From Litorilituus lipolyticus (GTDB taxonomy: Bacteria; Pseudomonadota; Gammaproteobacteria; Enterobacterales; Alteromonadaceae), in the NCBI RefSeq assembly GCF_006439335.1, contig NZ_SAWY01000041.1, positions 254,775-318,774 on the forward strand: a DNA stretch of 64,000 nucleotides. Direction: 5' to 3'. Each line of letters starts with the position of its first letter. The stretch's first letter is position 1. The notes beneath the pieces are model-generated. The model did no database searches. It was not told the DNA's origin and saw nothing but the letters and a program-made list of their open reading frames with translations. This document shows, piece by piece, positions 53,768-63,940 of this stretch. The position numbers and the translations under genes were made by a program.

Positions 53768-53878
53768 ATTACTTTTTATATTTACTGATACTACTTAATC
53801 TGATTTTGTAGATAAATCTTGAGAAATGACTCTTCGCTGATATATTTACAGCCCACTAGCTATGCAGCTATTCTACAT

Positions 53879-54754
53879 TTATTTTGGAAAAAGAGCAGTT
53901 ATTTTTTCTTCTACAAGGCAAGTGTCTTGCGGGAATGTTAAGCCAAACCATTTTGCTGAGGTGGTTAGTACTTTAACGTGTTTTTCGCCCTTTTCTATTT
54001 GTGACATGACGACATCGGGTAAGTAGCATTCCGCCATTTTTTTTGATTTTTTCTCTATGCTAGTGTTCTGCAATAGAGCTTGAATAGCATGTTCTAGTGC
54101 AGGGAATATATCAGGTGTGAAGTACCAGCTATTCATTGAAACCAAGCAACTAGGCATTAATGTTGTTTCATGTTGAGATATTGTCGCCGTAATCTCTTGT
54201 GCCTGCTGAATGATATTTTCCCCTTCTTCAATTGAAAGTAAGGTATTGTTCTTGGAAAGTTTACATATACCACGGTTAACACCACCAAATTTAGACAGTG
54301 TTTGTTCTAGCTGGTATGCAACCATGAGATAAAAATTATCAGCTTGCTCATCGTGTGAAGCAAGCTGCTTAAAGCAATCAGCGCCATAATAATCATCTGC
54401 ATTAATTACGGCGAAATTACGGTTTAACTTTTTTCGGCAACACCATAGTGCGTGAGCGGTACCTAGGGGCTTTGATCTTTCATCTTCTACTGAACAATTT
54501 GCAGGTAACTCGTGCAATGTTTGCTGAACAAAATCAATAGTTAAAGACTTAGGTAACCTTGGCACTATTTGTACATTAAAAAGTGCTTGTAGCTCAGGAC
54601 GAATGACAAATAGACATCGTTCAAAGCCAGCGTTCACGGCATGGTGAATATTATACTCTAACAAAGTCTTGCTTTGCGGCCCAAACTCAGCGAGTTGTTT
54701 ATCGCCGCCAAAGCGTGAACCTAAGCCCGCTGCTAATATTACTAATGTTTTCAT
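53879..54754 (-). CDS. Sugar-1-phosphate nucleotidyltransferase-like protein
   Basis: A 291-residue GT-A-like NTP transferase. TLVILAAGLGSRFGGDKQL is the nucleotide-binding signature (G-x-G-x-R ... K) and FAVINADDYYGADCF holds the metal-binding Asp. It would convert a hexose- or hexosamine-1-phosphate to the NDP-sugar. Base and sugar cannot be determined. It sits between the kinase (downstream) and the GH109-type gene (upstream), 17 bases after the latter, as expected of one operon. Confidence 0.75.
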   Translation of the reverse strand: MKTLVILAAGLGSRFGGDKQLAEFGPQSKTLLEYNIHHAVNAGFERCLFVIRPELQALFNVQIVPRLPKSLTIDFVQQTLHELPANCSVEDERSKPLGTAHALWCCRKKLNRNFAVINADDYYGADCFKQLASHDEQADNFYLMVAYQLEQTLSKFGGVNRGICKLSKNNTLLSIEEGENIIQQAQEITATISQHETTLMPSCLVSMNSWYFTPDIFPALEHAIQALLQNTSIEKKSKKMAECYLPDVVMSQIEKGEKHVKVLTTSAKWFGLTFPQDTCLVEEKITALFPK

Positions 54755-54771
54755 TTGTTTTATATATACAA

Positions 54772-56235
54772 CTAACTGACGATATCAAGAGGTTGTGCAT
54801 GTTGCCATTGGCCACGGGTAAAATCAGGGATATCTTTGGAGTTACTTCTATCAGAAACTGAATCAGCACTCAGTGGTGTAATAACAGACCAAGCTGCGGC
54901 ATCATAAACGTCTTGATCTTGTGGCAAGCCATTACGTAAGCAATAAACCATTCGCCAAAGCATTAAAAAGTCCATGCCACCATGACCACCATTACGCTGT
55001 GCTTCATTACCCATTCTTAACCATAAGGGGTGCTCATACTGTTGCTGCCACTTTTCAATATCGTAGTCCCAACGATGAAAGCTTGAAGGCTTAGGTTTTC
55101 GTCCTTGTTCACCTTGCTCATGCCATTGCTGCAGTTTGCGCTCAAAGTCCTGCTGGTAAAGTGCTTGGATCTTACTTGGTGCTTTTTCAACAGCAATGCG
55201 ATTGGGGAAACCGGCAAAAGTCCCATTCGTTCCTTGAATATAATTATGACGCGAATAGGGTCTAGGGCTGGTGGTATCATGTTGAACCATGATAGAGCGC
55301 CCTTTAACGGTTTTGATCACACTGGTATTCATATCACCAGCAATATAGTGCAATTGATTGCGTTCGTGCTCTGAAGAAAATTCTCTAGCCGCATAGGCTT
55401 GTCTCCCTAATGCAGGTGAACTGGTTGAAGTGACATAATCAAATCTGTCGCCTCTATTAATATTCATATATTGAGCGACAGGACCAAGGCCGTGAGTTGG
55501 ATATAAATTGCCATTAGTTTTTGTATGCCAATAAGTGCGCCATGAACCTGTTTTTTCAGTTAATTCTTTCATCTGCCAACGGAGCTCATGAATATAGGCG
55601 GCTTCACCGTGTAACAAGTCACCAAAAAGCCCTTGGCGTACCATATTTAGTACCATGAGTTCATCTCTGCCATAGCAAACATTTTCCATCATCATGCAGT
55701 TTTTTTGTGTTTTTTCTGCAGTATCGACAAGTTGCCAGCATTCTTCTACGGTGGTTGCAGCGGGGACTTCAACAAAAGCATGTTTGCCGCTATTCATGGT
55801 GTCAACACACATGGGGGTATGCCATCGCCAAGGAGTGGAAATAATAACCATATCAATGTCTTGACGTTCAAGCATTTTTTTATACGCTAAATCAGACCCC
55901 GTATAACGAGCGGGCTTTTTAAAACCTTTACTGACAACATGGCTTAAAGAAGCATCGAGTACTTTTTCGTTTGTATCGCAAATTGCAACAATTTCAACAC
56001 CATCCATATGACAATAATGTTTTACATGACCAGAGCCTCGTTCACCTACGCCAATAAAACCTATACGAACAATGTCCATTTTGGGCACGGTTAACCCCAT
56101 AACGGATTTTCCTTGGGCAGTAGGTACCTGCATTGTGTTTTTGGTCGTTGTACAACCCGTTGTCATGCCTACACTGACGCCTGCTGCTGCACTAGCTGCA
56201 ATGGTTTTTAAGAATTGACGGCGATTTTGGCTCAT
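54772..56235 (-). CDS. GH109-type oxidoreductase-fold glycosidase, Tat-exported
   Basis: A 487-residue Gfo/Idh/MocA-fold protein. [16 protein letters not shown] is a Tat signal, followed by a possible lipobox (TTGC). The NAD-binding [19 protein letters not shown] and the internal [16 protein letters not shown] and [15 protein letters not shown] (His of the active region) match the GH109 family, in which NAD-assisted hydrolysis removes alpha-linked N-acetylgalactosamine. Export with bound NAD by Tat is typical. First gene of the three-gene minus-strand unit. Confidence 0.83.
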   Translation of the reverse strand: MSQNRRQFLKTIAASAAAGVSVGMTTGCTTTKNTMQVPTAQGKSVMGLTVPKMDIVRIGFIGVGERGSGHVKHYCHMDGVEIVAICDTNEKVLDASLSHVVSKGFKKPARYTGSDLAYKKMLERQDIDMVIISTPWRWHTPMCVDTMNSGKHAFVEVPAATTVEECWQLVDTAEKTQKNCMMMENVCYGRDELMVLNMVRQGLFGDLLHGEAAYIHELRWQMKELTEKTGSWRTYWHTKTNGNLYPTHGLGPVAQYMNINRGDRFDYVTSTSSPALGRQAYAAREFSSEHERNQLHYIAGDMNTSVIKTVKGRSIMVQHDTTSPRPYSRHNYIQGTNGTFAGFPNRIAVEKAPSKIQALYQQDFERKLQQWHEQGEQGRKPKPSSFHRWDYDIEKWQQQYEHPLWLRMGNEAQRNGGHGGMDFLMLWRMVYCLRNGLPQDQDVYDAAAWSVITPLSADSVSDRSNSKDIPDFTRGQWQHAQPLDIVS

Positions 56236-56348
56236 GATTAATTCCTTTGATTCAGTGTGAGAAGTATTTGTTGTATGAGGGGGAAATAGTAACCTCTAAC
56301 AGTTATTGAATTAAACTTATTTATTCGACTTCAATAAACTAAAGGAAA

Positions 56349-57659
56349 CTATTGAATTGGGAAGCGTAGAGTGAAACAAGCACCTGATAAGTTCTTGCTC
56401 TTGCTGGCCTGAATGTTCCCTTTGTGCCAATGCATCACTTTAGCACAAATAGCTAAACCTAAGCCAAAGTGCCCTTGCTCTCGAGGAATGTCAGCATCAA
56501 GTTTAACAAAGGGGGTAAAAATAATATCTAACTTGTCTTCTTCTATACCTTTACCGTCATCTTCAATAGTGATTATAAGTTGTTTGGCTTGTTTTTTTAT
56601 TGTCATTTCAACGGTTGTATTTGCATAACTAATGGCATTGGTTAATAAGTTGGTTAATGCGCGATAGCACCAGTGGTAGTCAAGGGTATGATGAATGGTT
56701 TTTGAGTTATTATCATTCAAATGCACAGTAACGTTTTGTTTTTTAGCTAACGGCAGACAATCATTTTTTACTGAAGATAATAATTCAATAACGGATACTT
56801 TACTTTGTTTGAGGTGTAAAGCTTGCCTTTCCATTGAGGCATAATCTAAGAATGCACTGGTCATATCTTCCATACGGGTAAGTTCATGTTCCATACGGTT
56901 GAGGTACTCATTCTTTTTGTCGACAGTGGGGGTATCAATTGCTGCTTCCAAGCCAAAACGTAAACAAGCAATAGGCGTGCGGATATCGTGTGATAAACCA
57001 CGCGCCAGTATTTTATTGTCGGCGACTAATTTTTCAATTTGGTTGGCCATATTATTAAAACTATTCTCAAACATTTTTATATAAGAGATAGAGCTTGGTT
57101 TTATTCTAGCGTCAAGCTGACCTGCGCCAATTTTAGCAGCAGTATGATTTAACAAATAAAGTCGTCTTGTTAGCGGAAATAGCCAAATAATCAAGATACA
57201 ACATATGCTGATGTATAAAATCATCGTGAGTACAAAGTTAAATGAACTGTCAATTTCAGGTTCATCGGGAATATCTAACTGTAATAAGAGTTGTGGGTGT
57301 TTTATTAATGTTTTTAGTAAATACTGCGCATCATTTGTTGCAAGATATAAGCTACTCTCTTGATCTAGTTTTTGATGTAAACTGGCGGGTAAAGCGATAT
57401 TTTCACGTGCAATTATTGACACGTCGAACTGATATAACTTATGAAAGTCTTGCAGCTTCTCTGGTAATTGTTCAACTGGCAGTTGATTTAGCTCTTCGCT
57501 TAAGCCGTTTATTAGTTGGTGATATACATCGGTTGTATAATTTTTTTGATGAGACAGTTGAGCTTGCTCGGCAGTTTCGGCCAACTTATCTAAACCCCAA
57601 CCTATAATAAATAAAGAGCCTAGTACCGTAAAAATAATACTGAGATAAAGGGTACGCAT
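56349..57659 (-). CDS. Sensor histidine kinase
   Basis: A 436-residue inner-membrane kinase. Two membrane helices (YLSIIFTVLGSLFIIGWGL; FVLTMILYISICCILIIWLF) bound a periplasmic domain of about 120 residues; a HAMP linker follows, then HisKA with LSHDIRTPIACLR (phospho-His), N box NLLTNAISYA, and G boxes EDDGKGIEED and GHFGLGLAIC. It pairs with the OmpR-type regulator gene 17 bases upstream. It is the last gene of the MipA-DUF3019-regulator operon. Signal unknown. Confidence 0.9.
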   Translation of the reverse strand: MRTLYLSIIFTVLGSLFIIGWGLDKLAETAEQAQLSHQKNYTTDVYHQLINGLSEELNQLPVEQLPEKLQDFHKLYQFDVSIIARENIALPASLHQKLDQESSLYLATNDAQYLLKTLIKHPQLLLQLDIPDEPEIDSSFNFVLTMILYISICCILIIWLFPLTRRLYLLNHTAAKIGAGQLDARIKPSSISYIKMFENSFNNMANQIEKLVADNKILARGLSHDIRTPIACLRFGLEAAIDTPTVDKKNEYLNRMEHELTRMEDMTSAFLDYASMERQALHLKQSKVSVIELLSSVKNDCLPLAKKQNVTVHLNDNNSKTIHHTLDYHWCYRALTNLLTNAISYANTTVEMTIKKQAKQLIITIEDDGKGIEEDKLDIIFTPFVKLDADIPREQGHFGLGLAICAKVMHWHKGNIQASKSKNLSGACFTLRFPIQ

Positions 57660-57676
57660 AACGCTAGTAACTCATG

Positions 57677-58399
57677 TTAAACTTCGTTATCTGGTTGTTG
57701 TGGTGAATTTTCTTGCCATGCATCACTGACAAATAAATAGCCTTTTCCCCACACGGTTTTAAATTTTTGGGGCTTTTGTGGATCGTCATGAAAGACTTTT
57801 CTTAAGGTTGACAGCATTACGTCAAAACGACGATCTTGACCGTCATATTCTCTCTTTTTAAGTGCTTTAAACACGGAGTCTCTGTCTACGACTGTACCTG
57901 CGCGCTCAGCTAAAAAGGTTAAAAATGAAAATAAACTTGTTGATAGCTCAACTTCTTTCCCCTGATAGGTGACTCGTTTAGCTTCTTGGTTAATTACTAA
58001 ATCACCAAAGGTAATTTTGTTTTCAACACTGTTATTGCGTTGTACTGTGGTTAATTGCCTATTAATTCTGGCGAGTAAGGCGCGTGGACGTACTGGCTTT
58101 ATCACGTAGTCATCAGCACCTGCTTCAAGGCCAATAACTTCGTCAAATTCATCGGCACGCGCTGTTAACATTATAATAGGTAACTCTTGGTGTTGTCTTA
58201 TGGCGCGGCAAACTTCAATACCATTTAATCCCGGTAACATCACATCGAGTAAGACTAAGTCTATTGGTGAGTTAAGGAGCACGCCAAGCACTTCATCGCC
58301 GCGTGCTTTATGCGTAACTTTGAAGCCTTGTTCGGTTAAATATTCACTAACCCAGCTTGCCAAGCTCATGTCATCTTCAACAAGTAGAATGTGGTGCAT
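57677..58399 (-). CDS. OmpR-family response regulator
   Basis: A 240-residue regulator. Receiver domain: acidic VEDDMSLASW, phospho-acceptor Asp in DLVLLDVMLPG, Thr in IIMLTARADE and Lys in YVIKPVRPRALL. A winged-helix DNA-binding domain follows (VELSTSLFSFLTFLAERAG, DVMLSTLRKVFHDD, VWGKGYLF). It is cotranscribed with the kinase and probably controls the outer-membrane gene that heads the operon. An inverted repeat before that gene (59840-59864) is a candidate site. Confidence 0.92.
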   Translation of the reverse strand: MHHILLVEDDMSLASWVSEYLTEQGFKVTHKARGDEVLGVLLNSPIDLVLLDVMLPGLNGIEVCRAIRQHQELPIIMLTARADEFDEVIGLEAGADDYVIKPVRPRALLARINRQLTTVQRNNSVENKITFGDLVINQEAKRVTYQGKEVELSTSLFSFLTFLAERAGTVVDRDSVFKALKKREYDGQDRRFDVMLSTLRKVFHDDPQKPQKFKTVWGKGYLFVSDAWQENSPQQPDNEV

Positions 58400-58448
58400 A
58401 ATGTTTCCTTAATACATACTAGCTAATCTAGTTGATAGCCATGTTTAT

Positions 58449-58925
58449 CTAGAATAATCGCCAACGTTTTTTACGAGAGCTTTTTTTATGAAGCCAGCTC
58501 ACTTTCACTTGAGTTTGCGCTATCACTTGCTCATTCTTAAGGCTTCGAAGTTGATAGATCACTGTTTGATCAGATTCAAATTCAAATTCAAATTGAGCTA
58601 CTTTATCGTCTTGCCAGCAGGCAATTTCTTTTTTATGACCATATTGATATAAGCATAAACTTTGCTTAGTATCGGCCTGCCATTCAAGTTTTATCGTGGC
58701 AAAGCAGTTTCTTCCTTGTCGTAAAGACACGCATTGTTCCGGTTGAGCGACAAAGCTTACTTGTGCTGGCTCGACTTGTTGTATCGACGCTTCTGTTACT
58801 TTTGTTAATGCCACTGCTAATGGCATGTTACTGCCTTGATTTTGTGTTAGCTCTGCAGCGCTACAGGGGAAACTCAATAAAAACAGCCATAGCAAGACAA
58901 TTCCTTTGCCAAGATTAGAATACAT
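58449..58925 (-). CDS. DUF3019 secreted protein
   Basis: A 158-residue exported protein with signal peptide (GIVLLWLFLLSFPCSAAE) and a small beta-rich domain containing two Cys pairs (EQCVSLRQGRNCFATIKLEW; SLCLYQYGHKKEIACW) as in DUF3019. The frame opens at 58937 but GGAG lies 6 bases before ATG 58925, which is the better start. It overlaps the end of the MipA/OmpV gene by 11 bases and precedes the regulator by about 50, forming a MipA-DUF3019-two-component unit I recall from related marine bacteria. Function unknown. Confidence 0.8.
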   Translation of the reverse strand: MYSNLGKGIVLLWLFLLSFPCSAAELTQNQGSNMPLAVALTKVTEASIQQVEPAQVSFVAQPEQCVSLRQGRNCFATIKLEWQADTKQSLCLYQYGHKKEIACWQDDKVAQFEFEFESDQTVIYQLRSLKNEQVIAQTQVKVSWLHKKSSRKKRWRLF

Positions 58926-59817
58926 ATAGCACTCCAACCATCACTTGGGTTACTTGGTTTTCATCAACAATAGGGCTGTCTTTTACATTCGATGAAAAAT
59001 AACTATGTGTTATCCCTGCATTGAAAGACCAATTTGTTGAAATTGGATGCTGTGCATATATTTCTGCTTGTGCTCTGTAGCCTTCTTCTGCGGTAAACTC
59101 AGGTCTATTCTCATTAGTTTCGCCAAAGCTAACACCAATATAATAATCCATTATATCTTGTGAATAATAAGTAAACCCTGCGCCTAAATAAATATCCCAA
59201 TTTCGATGCTGTACTAGATGACTATAAAAGCTATCAAAAATAAAACCCTGCACATGATCGCCATGCTCATCATTTCCTGCATGAGCTGAAGCAATATCAA
59301 GTGTTAATAATGCATTATCAAGGTAGTAAGAATAACGTAGCGCTATGCCGCCAATACTGTCGCGTTCACTTAAACCTTTGAGTTCGCTATCACTGCCACC
59401 ACTATATTCAATCAATGATTCTGAATCAAAGCCCTCCATATAGCTTTTGATAATGACATCAAGTTGCCAGTCCTCTTCTTCTTGAATATGGTAGCCTAAT
59501 TCAATACCATCGAGCGCTAAACTCGCACGTCGCTGGTTACTTTGTAGGAAAAAACCTTTATATGATAAATCCACCCAGATAGCTGGGTGCATATAATGCC
59601 AAGGCTCTTCCTGTTTAATGCCTGCAATTATTTTAGGATCATAAACTAATGATAATTCAAGGACTATTTGCCACTCAAATTCGCCAGATTCTTCTGTTTT
59701 TTCTAAAGCAGATTCTGTGTTCTCATTTGCAAAACTAGTCTGACAAATCCCAAGAAAAAAGGCAGTAAAAATGAACAAAAGGGCATTTGATAAACGTTGT
59801 TTACTTAGCATAGTCAC
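58915..59817 (-). CDS. MipA/OmpV-type outer-membrane protein
   Basis: A 300-residue outer-membrane beta-barrel with signal peptide (ALLFIFTAFFLGICQTSFAN). Features: EWQIVLELSLVYDPKIIAG, IWVDLSYKGFFLQSNQRR, and a C-terminal strand QVTQVMVGVLYVF ending in Phe. This fits MipA/OmpV, though it is more divergent than the copy after apeR. It heads the operon DUF3019, response regulator, histidine kinase, so it may be an envelope component under that system's control. Confidence 0.75.
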   Translation of the reverse strand: MTMLSKQRLSNALLFIFTAFFLGICQTSFANENTESALEKTEESGEFEWQIVLELSLVYDPKIIAGIKQEEPWHYMHPAIWVDLSYKGFFLQSNQRRASLALDGIELGYHIQEEEDWQLDVIIKSYMEGFDSESLIEYSGGSDSELKGLSERDSIGGIALRYSYYLDNALLTLDIASAHAGNDEHGDHVQGFIFDSFYSHLVQHRNWDIYLGAGFTYYSQDIMDYYIGVSFGETNENRPEFTAEEGYRAQAEIYAQHPISTNWSFNAGITHSYFSSNVKDSPIVDENQVTQVMVGVLYVF

Positions 59818-59839
59818 AGGGCATTATTGTTAAAATACT

Positions 59840-59864
59840 CACATGTTACCATAATGTAACTGTG
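59840..59864. promoter_or_regulatory. Inverted repeat upstream of the MipA-DUF3019-TCS operon
   Basis: CACATGTTAC and GTAACTGTG pair with one bulged base, 23-47 bases before the ATG of the MipA/OmpV gene. It could be a regulator site in the operon promoter or a leader hairpin. No test is possible here. Confidence 0.35.
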
Positions 59865-59934
59865 ACTGACTTTGCCCTGCTGGGTTATTTGTTTAAAAAA
59901 TGTAAATGATCATCTTTTCGCATTTATATTTGTA

Positions 59935-61980
59935 TTAAAAACTCATCTTTAAGCCTATATAAGGAAAAATACCAATATCCTCTTCACCTGAAATCGTATA
60001 ATTATTCGGAGAATCATTGTCTTGCGGATCATAATAATAGCCAGAGATATTCTCTTGAGCCATGGCATTGATCACCGCGAAGGTCCATTGAGCATCCTGT
60101 CCAAAATATTGTGTATGATATTTCGCTTCTAAATCTAAGCGATGGTAAACAGGCAAGGTTTTGCTGTTTAATTCACCATAATTTGGGAGATAATGATCGG
60201 GATAATCAGGATTTTCCCTTAGACCAACAATAGGAGTGTATTTTGCACCACTTCTAACAGTAAGTCGTAAGCCAAAATCCCAATGTTCATTTAGTTGGTA
60301 ATTAGCAACGACATTAGCCAATAAAGGGGTATCTAAGTAATATTCAGATGTAGTATTAGTTATTTCATCGGTCCGCTCACTTTTGGACCAACTTAAAGAA
60401 GCCCAGCCATACCAGCCGTTATCTCGCTCTCGTTTAATTACCCATTCAATACCTTTAGCATCACCGGTTAAATCATTGGTGTATTTAATGTCATTTTCTT
60501 GTAAGTCATCTGTTGAGCGAGCTAATTCAGTCAGATTCTTTTGATAAATATCAATGCTCGTAAACCATAAATCAGTTAATTGATATTCAAATGCTAAAGA
60601 GTAATGTGTTGCTTCTGGTGACTTTATCTCTGGGTTGCCGATTTTTCTTAAGGCCGTACTTATGTCAGGAAAACGACTATAAGTTCCTGCTTTTGCTTTA
60701 ACGGTTAATGCGTCTGTTGCGTACCAGTTAATTGATAATCTTGGATGAATAAAGCTTTGCTCAGTGTAATCATCACGTTCAGCTCGTATTCCAAGGTTGA
60801 CTTGCCAGTTATCGTTAATATTCCAAATTTCATCAAGGTGTATGGCAATATTTTCTACCTCAAGGTCAGTACTGTCTTGTATTCTTTCACCTTTTTGTTG
60901 ATTACAATCCGCATCATGATCTGTACAATAATATGGAATAATATCAAACTCGTAATCGACCATACTTTTACTGTAGTCTGCGCCAAAGCCAAGTTTATGA
61001 TTTTCAAACCAAGCAAGTTGGTAGAAAAAGCGTAAGCTATATTCTTCTTCATCGATATCAATAAACTGACCATTACCAAAACTTTGTTTTGATTCTTCTT
61101 TGTTATGGCTAGCGACTAAGTGCATTAGTTTTTGCTCTTCACCATAAAACTGCCAAGACAAACTTTGGCTATCAAAACCTGTTGATATTTTCAAATCGCC
61201 AATGGAATCTGGGTCGACTCTACCAGATTCTGAATTTTCAGAAATATTAATGCCACCAGTATCACTCGCACCTGAGGCCGTAAAGGTTAACTTATGTGAT
61301 TCACCCACTAGCCATTGATATTTCGCTTGATAGTCGTCACTAATAGGTGCTTTAAATACGGTATATCCATCTTCTTCTTCGCCTTCAGGTAAGAATAAAT
61401 GCATTTGGCTTCGTCGGTAAGATAAGTAGAATGCTTGATCGTCAGTGACAGAGCCCTCCACCATGACACCGCTTCTAAGCATACTTAAATCTATAGTGGT
61501 TAAAATATCTTGATGACGAGGATCACGTAGCTGTACATCAAAAACACCGCCTGTAGCATTACCATATTCGCTACCAAAAGCTGCGGGGTGAAGCTGAAAA
61601 TCCCTGATTAAATTTTCATTAAAGATGCTATCACCGAATAAGTGAAATAAGTATCCAACGGGCATGTCATCAACATAAAAGGCATTATCATCAGGTGAAG
61701 AGCCTCTAACGGCTGGTTCACCGCCACTATCTCCGCCCGCATAAACTATTCCCGGCATACTGTAAACGGCGCTAAGTGGATCTCCGCTAATACCTGCAAT
61801 GTTTAGTAACTCTTGGGTTTCTTCCGTCATTTCGGTATTCGCTTGATTTCGTTTGCTGGTTACCTCAATGACTTCAATATCTTGTTTTTCTTTTTCGTCA
61901 GTATCATTTGCTAGCAAGGAGTTGCAGCTACATGATAAAACGATAGCAAGTGTAAGTTTCGATAACTGATTAGGCTGCAT
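59935..61980 (-). CDS. TonB-dependent outer-membrane receptor
   Basis: A 681-residue receptor with signal peptide (LTLAIVLSCSCNSLLAND), a TonB-box-like stretch IEVIEVTSKR, a plug (PGIVYAGGDSGGEPAVRGS, YGNATGGVFDVQLRD) and a 22-strand-type barrel ending in GLKMSF. It has no carboxypeptidase-like domain and no His-rich loops. One loop contains a CTDHDADC pair. Substrate unknown. No TonB, ExbBD or transporter gene is adjacent; it is divergent from the glutaryl-CoA dehydrogenase gene. Confidence 0.85.
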   Translation of the reverse strand: MQPNQLSKLTLAIVLSCSCNSLLANDTDEKEKQDIEVIEVTSKRNQANTEMTEETQELLNIAGISGDPLSAVYSMPGIVYAGGDSGGEPAVRGSSPDDNAFYVDDMPVGYLFHLFGDSIFNENLIRDFQLHPAAFGSEYGNATGGVFDVQLRDPRHQDILTTIDLSMLRSGVMVEGSVTDDQAFYLSYRRSQMHLFLPEGEEEDGYTVFKAPISDDYQAKYQWLVGESHKLTFTASGASDTGGINISENSESGRVDPDSIGDLKISTGFDSQSLSWQFYGEEQKLMHLVASHNKEESKQSFGNGQFIDIDEEEYSLRFFYQLAWFENHKLGFGADYSKSMVDYEFDIIPYYCTDHDADCNQQKGERIQDSTDLEVENIAIHLDEIWNINDNWQVNLGIRAERDDYTEQSFIHPRLSINWYATDALTVKAKAGTYSRFPDISTALRKIGNPEIKSPEATHYSLAFEYQLTDLWFTSIDIYQKNLTELARSTDDLQENDIKYTNDLTGDAKGIEWVIKRERDNGWYGWASLSWSKSERTDEITNTTSEYYLDTPLLANVVANYQLNEHWDFGLRLTVRSGAKYTPIVGLRENPDYPDHYLPNYGELNSKTLPVYHRLDLEAKYHTQYFGQDAQWTFAVINAMAQENISGYYYDPQDNDSPNNYTISGEEDIGIFPYIGLKMSF

Positions 61981-62032
61981 GGACGTTTTGTACTTTAATG
62001 ATTAATAATTGCCTGTATCATGCAAAAAAATG

Positions 62033-62045
62033 CTGTTTGAAACAG
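62033..62045. promoter_or_regulatory. Small palindrome in the divergent TonB receptor / gcdH region
   Basis: CTGTTTGAAACAG is a perfect 13-bp palindrome in the 220-base gap between divergent genes, a plausible operator for either. No regulator is identified. Confidence 0.3.
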
Positions 62046-62200
62046 TAATGTAAATGTCGACAAACTGTTTTAGCTTTGTCAGAAAGTGTAAGTAGCCTTT
62101 TTTATTGTTCTAGCGCATATCACGTGGTGCTTTGAATTGACTTGCGTATGCTTTCAATTACTATTTCACTATATATTTATCGCGTAACATAGAGAACAAC

Positions 62201-63394
62201 ATGACCACAGCATCACAAGCTTCAAAACCTCGTTTTAACTGGCAAGATCCATTACTACTTGAATCATTATTGACTGAAGAGGAGCGCTTAGTTAGAGATA
62301 GTGCCCATCAATACTGCCAAGAAAAACTCATGCCGCGCATTTTATTGGCAAATCGTAATGAAGAGTTTGATGTCAATATTATGAAGGAGTTTGGTGAATT
62401 GGGGTTATTGGGCGCTACCATTGAAGAGAAATATGGCTGTGCAGGTGTAAATTATGTGACATATGGCTTAATTGCACGAGAAGTAGAGCGAGTCGATAGT
62501 GGCTATCGTAGTGCAATGAGTGTGCAATCCTCTTTGGTTATGCACCCAATACATGCTTATGGTAGTGAAGAACAAAAATTAAAATATTTACCTAAACTTG
62601 CCTCAGGTGAATATATTGGCTGCTTTGGCTTAACTGAGCCTAATTCTGGTTCTGATCCTGCTAGCATGGCAACGAAAGCCGTTGAAGTTCCTGGTGGGTT
62701 TAAGCTAACGGGCAGTAAAATGTGGATCACAAACTCTCCGGTTGCTGATGTTTTTATTGTGTGGGCTAAGTTAGCAGGAGTTATTCGAGGTTTTATTCTT
62801 GAAAAAGGAATGTCAGGGTTATCAGCGCCTAAAATTGAAGGAAAGTTTTCATTACGTGCCTCAATTACAGGTGAGATCGTTATGGATAATGTTTTTGTAC
62901 CACAAGAAAATATGCTACCTAACGCTAAAGGTTTATCTGGACCGTTCGGTTGCTTAAATAAAGCGCGTTATGGTATTGCTTGGGGCGCGTTAGGAGCGGC
63001 AGAGTTTTGCTGGCATGGCGCAAGGCAATACACGTTAGATAGAGAGCAATTTGGTAAACCATTGGCAGCAACACAATTAATTCAAAAGAAACTCGCTGAT
63101 ATGCAAACGGAAATTAGTACGGGTTTAATGGCGTGTTTGCAAGTGGGACGTTTAATGGATGACAATAACCTTGCCCCTGAAGCTATATCGTTAATAAAGC
63201 GAAATTCTTGTGGTAAAGCACTTGAAATAGCAAGGCAAGCCCGTGATATGCATGGGGGAAATGGTGTGAGTGATGAGTTCCATATCATACGCCATGTGAT
63301 GAACTTAGAAGCTGTTAATACCTATGAAGGCACCCATGATGTGCATGCATTAATATTAGGTAGGGCACAAACAGGTATTCAAGCTTTCTTTTAA
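62201..63394 (+). CDS. gcdH: Glutaryl-CoA dehydrogenase
   Basis: A 397-residue acyl-CoA dehydrogenase. The N-terminal [34 protein letters not shown] (FAD contact), [31 protein letters not shown] and catalytic Glu in [16 protein letters not shown] are characteristic of glutaryl-CoA dehydrogenase, which oxidatively decarboxylates glutaryl-CoA to crotonyl-CoA in lysine and tryptophan breakdown. Length matches the family. Electrons go to ETF. It stands alone on the plus strand. Confidence 0.9.
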   Translation: MTTASQASKPRFNWQDPLLLESLLTEEERLVRDSAHQYCQEKLMPRILLANRNEEFDVNIMKEFGELGLLGATIEEKYGCAGVNYVTYGLIAREVERVDSGYRSAMSVQSSLVMHPIHAYGSEEQKLKYLPKLASGEYIGCFGLTEPNSGSDPASMATKAVEVPGGFKLTGSKMWITNSPVADVFIVWAKLAGVIRGFILEKGMSGLSAPKIEGKFSLRASITGEIVMDNVFVPQENMLPNAKGLSGPFGCLNKARYGIAWGALGAAEFCWHGARQYTLDREQFGKPLAATQLIQKKLADMQTEISTGLMACLQVGRLMDDNNLAPEAISLIKRNSCGKALEIARQARDMHGGNGVSDEFHIIRHVMNLEAVNTYEGTHDVHALILGRAQTGIQAFF

Positions 63395-63479
63395 ACAAAT
63401 TTGTGCTTTTTTTAGTCAAAACTGTCTATACTGATCTAGCTAGGTGAAGTTGACTTAAATTGATTGGAATAAAGGAACT

Positions 63480-63833
63480 ATGATGATTAAAATATTGAGC
63501 ATTTTGTTATTATTAGCGACTTTTGGAGCATATGCGAAAAATGATTCTCAGGAAATAACTAAAGCTGAACTATCTGATGAAGTTGCAGGATGTTATATCG
63601 CGCATAAAAGAGCTAGGACTGATTTTTATAATAAAGGTGATGCTGAAATTTACAAAGAGATTATTGCTCAGTTATCAGGTAAGCAAAATGTAAATAAAAT
63701 AATCAATATTGCTGCGCGAAAACAAACGGGAGCTCCTGCACTTGAAGGAAGTTTAGGGATTAACCCTAAAATTTATGCAAGTAAATACTGCACAGAAATT
63801 GAAGAAAAACTACTGTCGTTGATGGTTGATTAG
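63480..63833 (+). CDS. Small secreted protein of unknown function
   Basis: A 117-residue protein with signal peptide (ILSILLLLATFGAYAKND) and two cysteines in the mature part (AGCYIAHKRA and KYCTEIEE) that may form a disulfide. AAGGA precedes the tandem ATG; either Met can start. No family was recognised. It follows gcdH by 85 bases and ends at a good terminator, so it may have its own promoter. Confidence 0.7.
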   Translation: MMIKILSILLLLATFGAYAKNDSQEITKAELSDEVAGCYIAHKRARTDFYNKGDAEIYKEIIAQLSGKQNVNKIINIAARKQTGAPALEGSLGINPKIYASKYCTEIEEKLLSLMVD

Positions 63834-63865
63834 ACTTATTAGTTACTAATCAATAAGCAGGTTAA

Positions 63866-63897
63866 GAGGCATGATTATTCGTGCCTTTTTTATTTTT
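63866..63897 (+). terminator. Intrinsic terminator
   Basis: AGGCATGA and TTCGTGCCT pair (one G-T) around a short loop and are followed by a long T-rich run. It closes the small secreted protein gene. Confidence 0.8.
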
Positions 63898-63940
63898 ATT
63901 GATTTATGATTCCCTTTCTATCTTTCATAAAAATCATACT

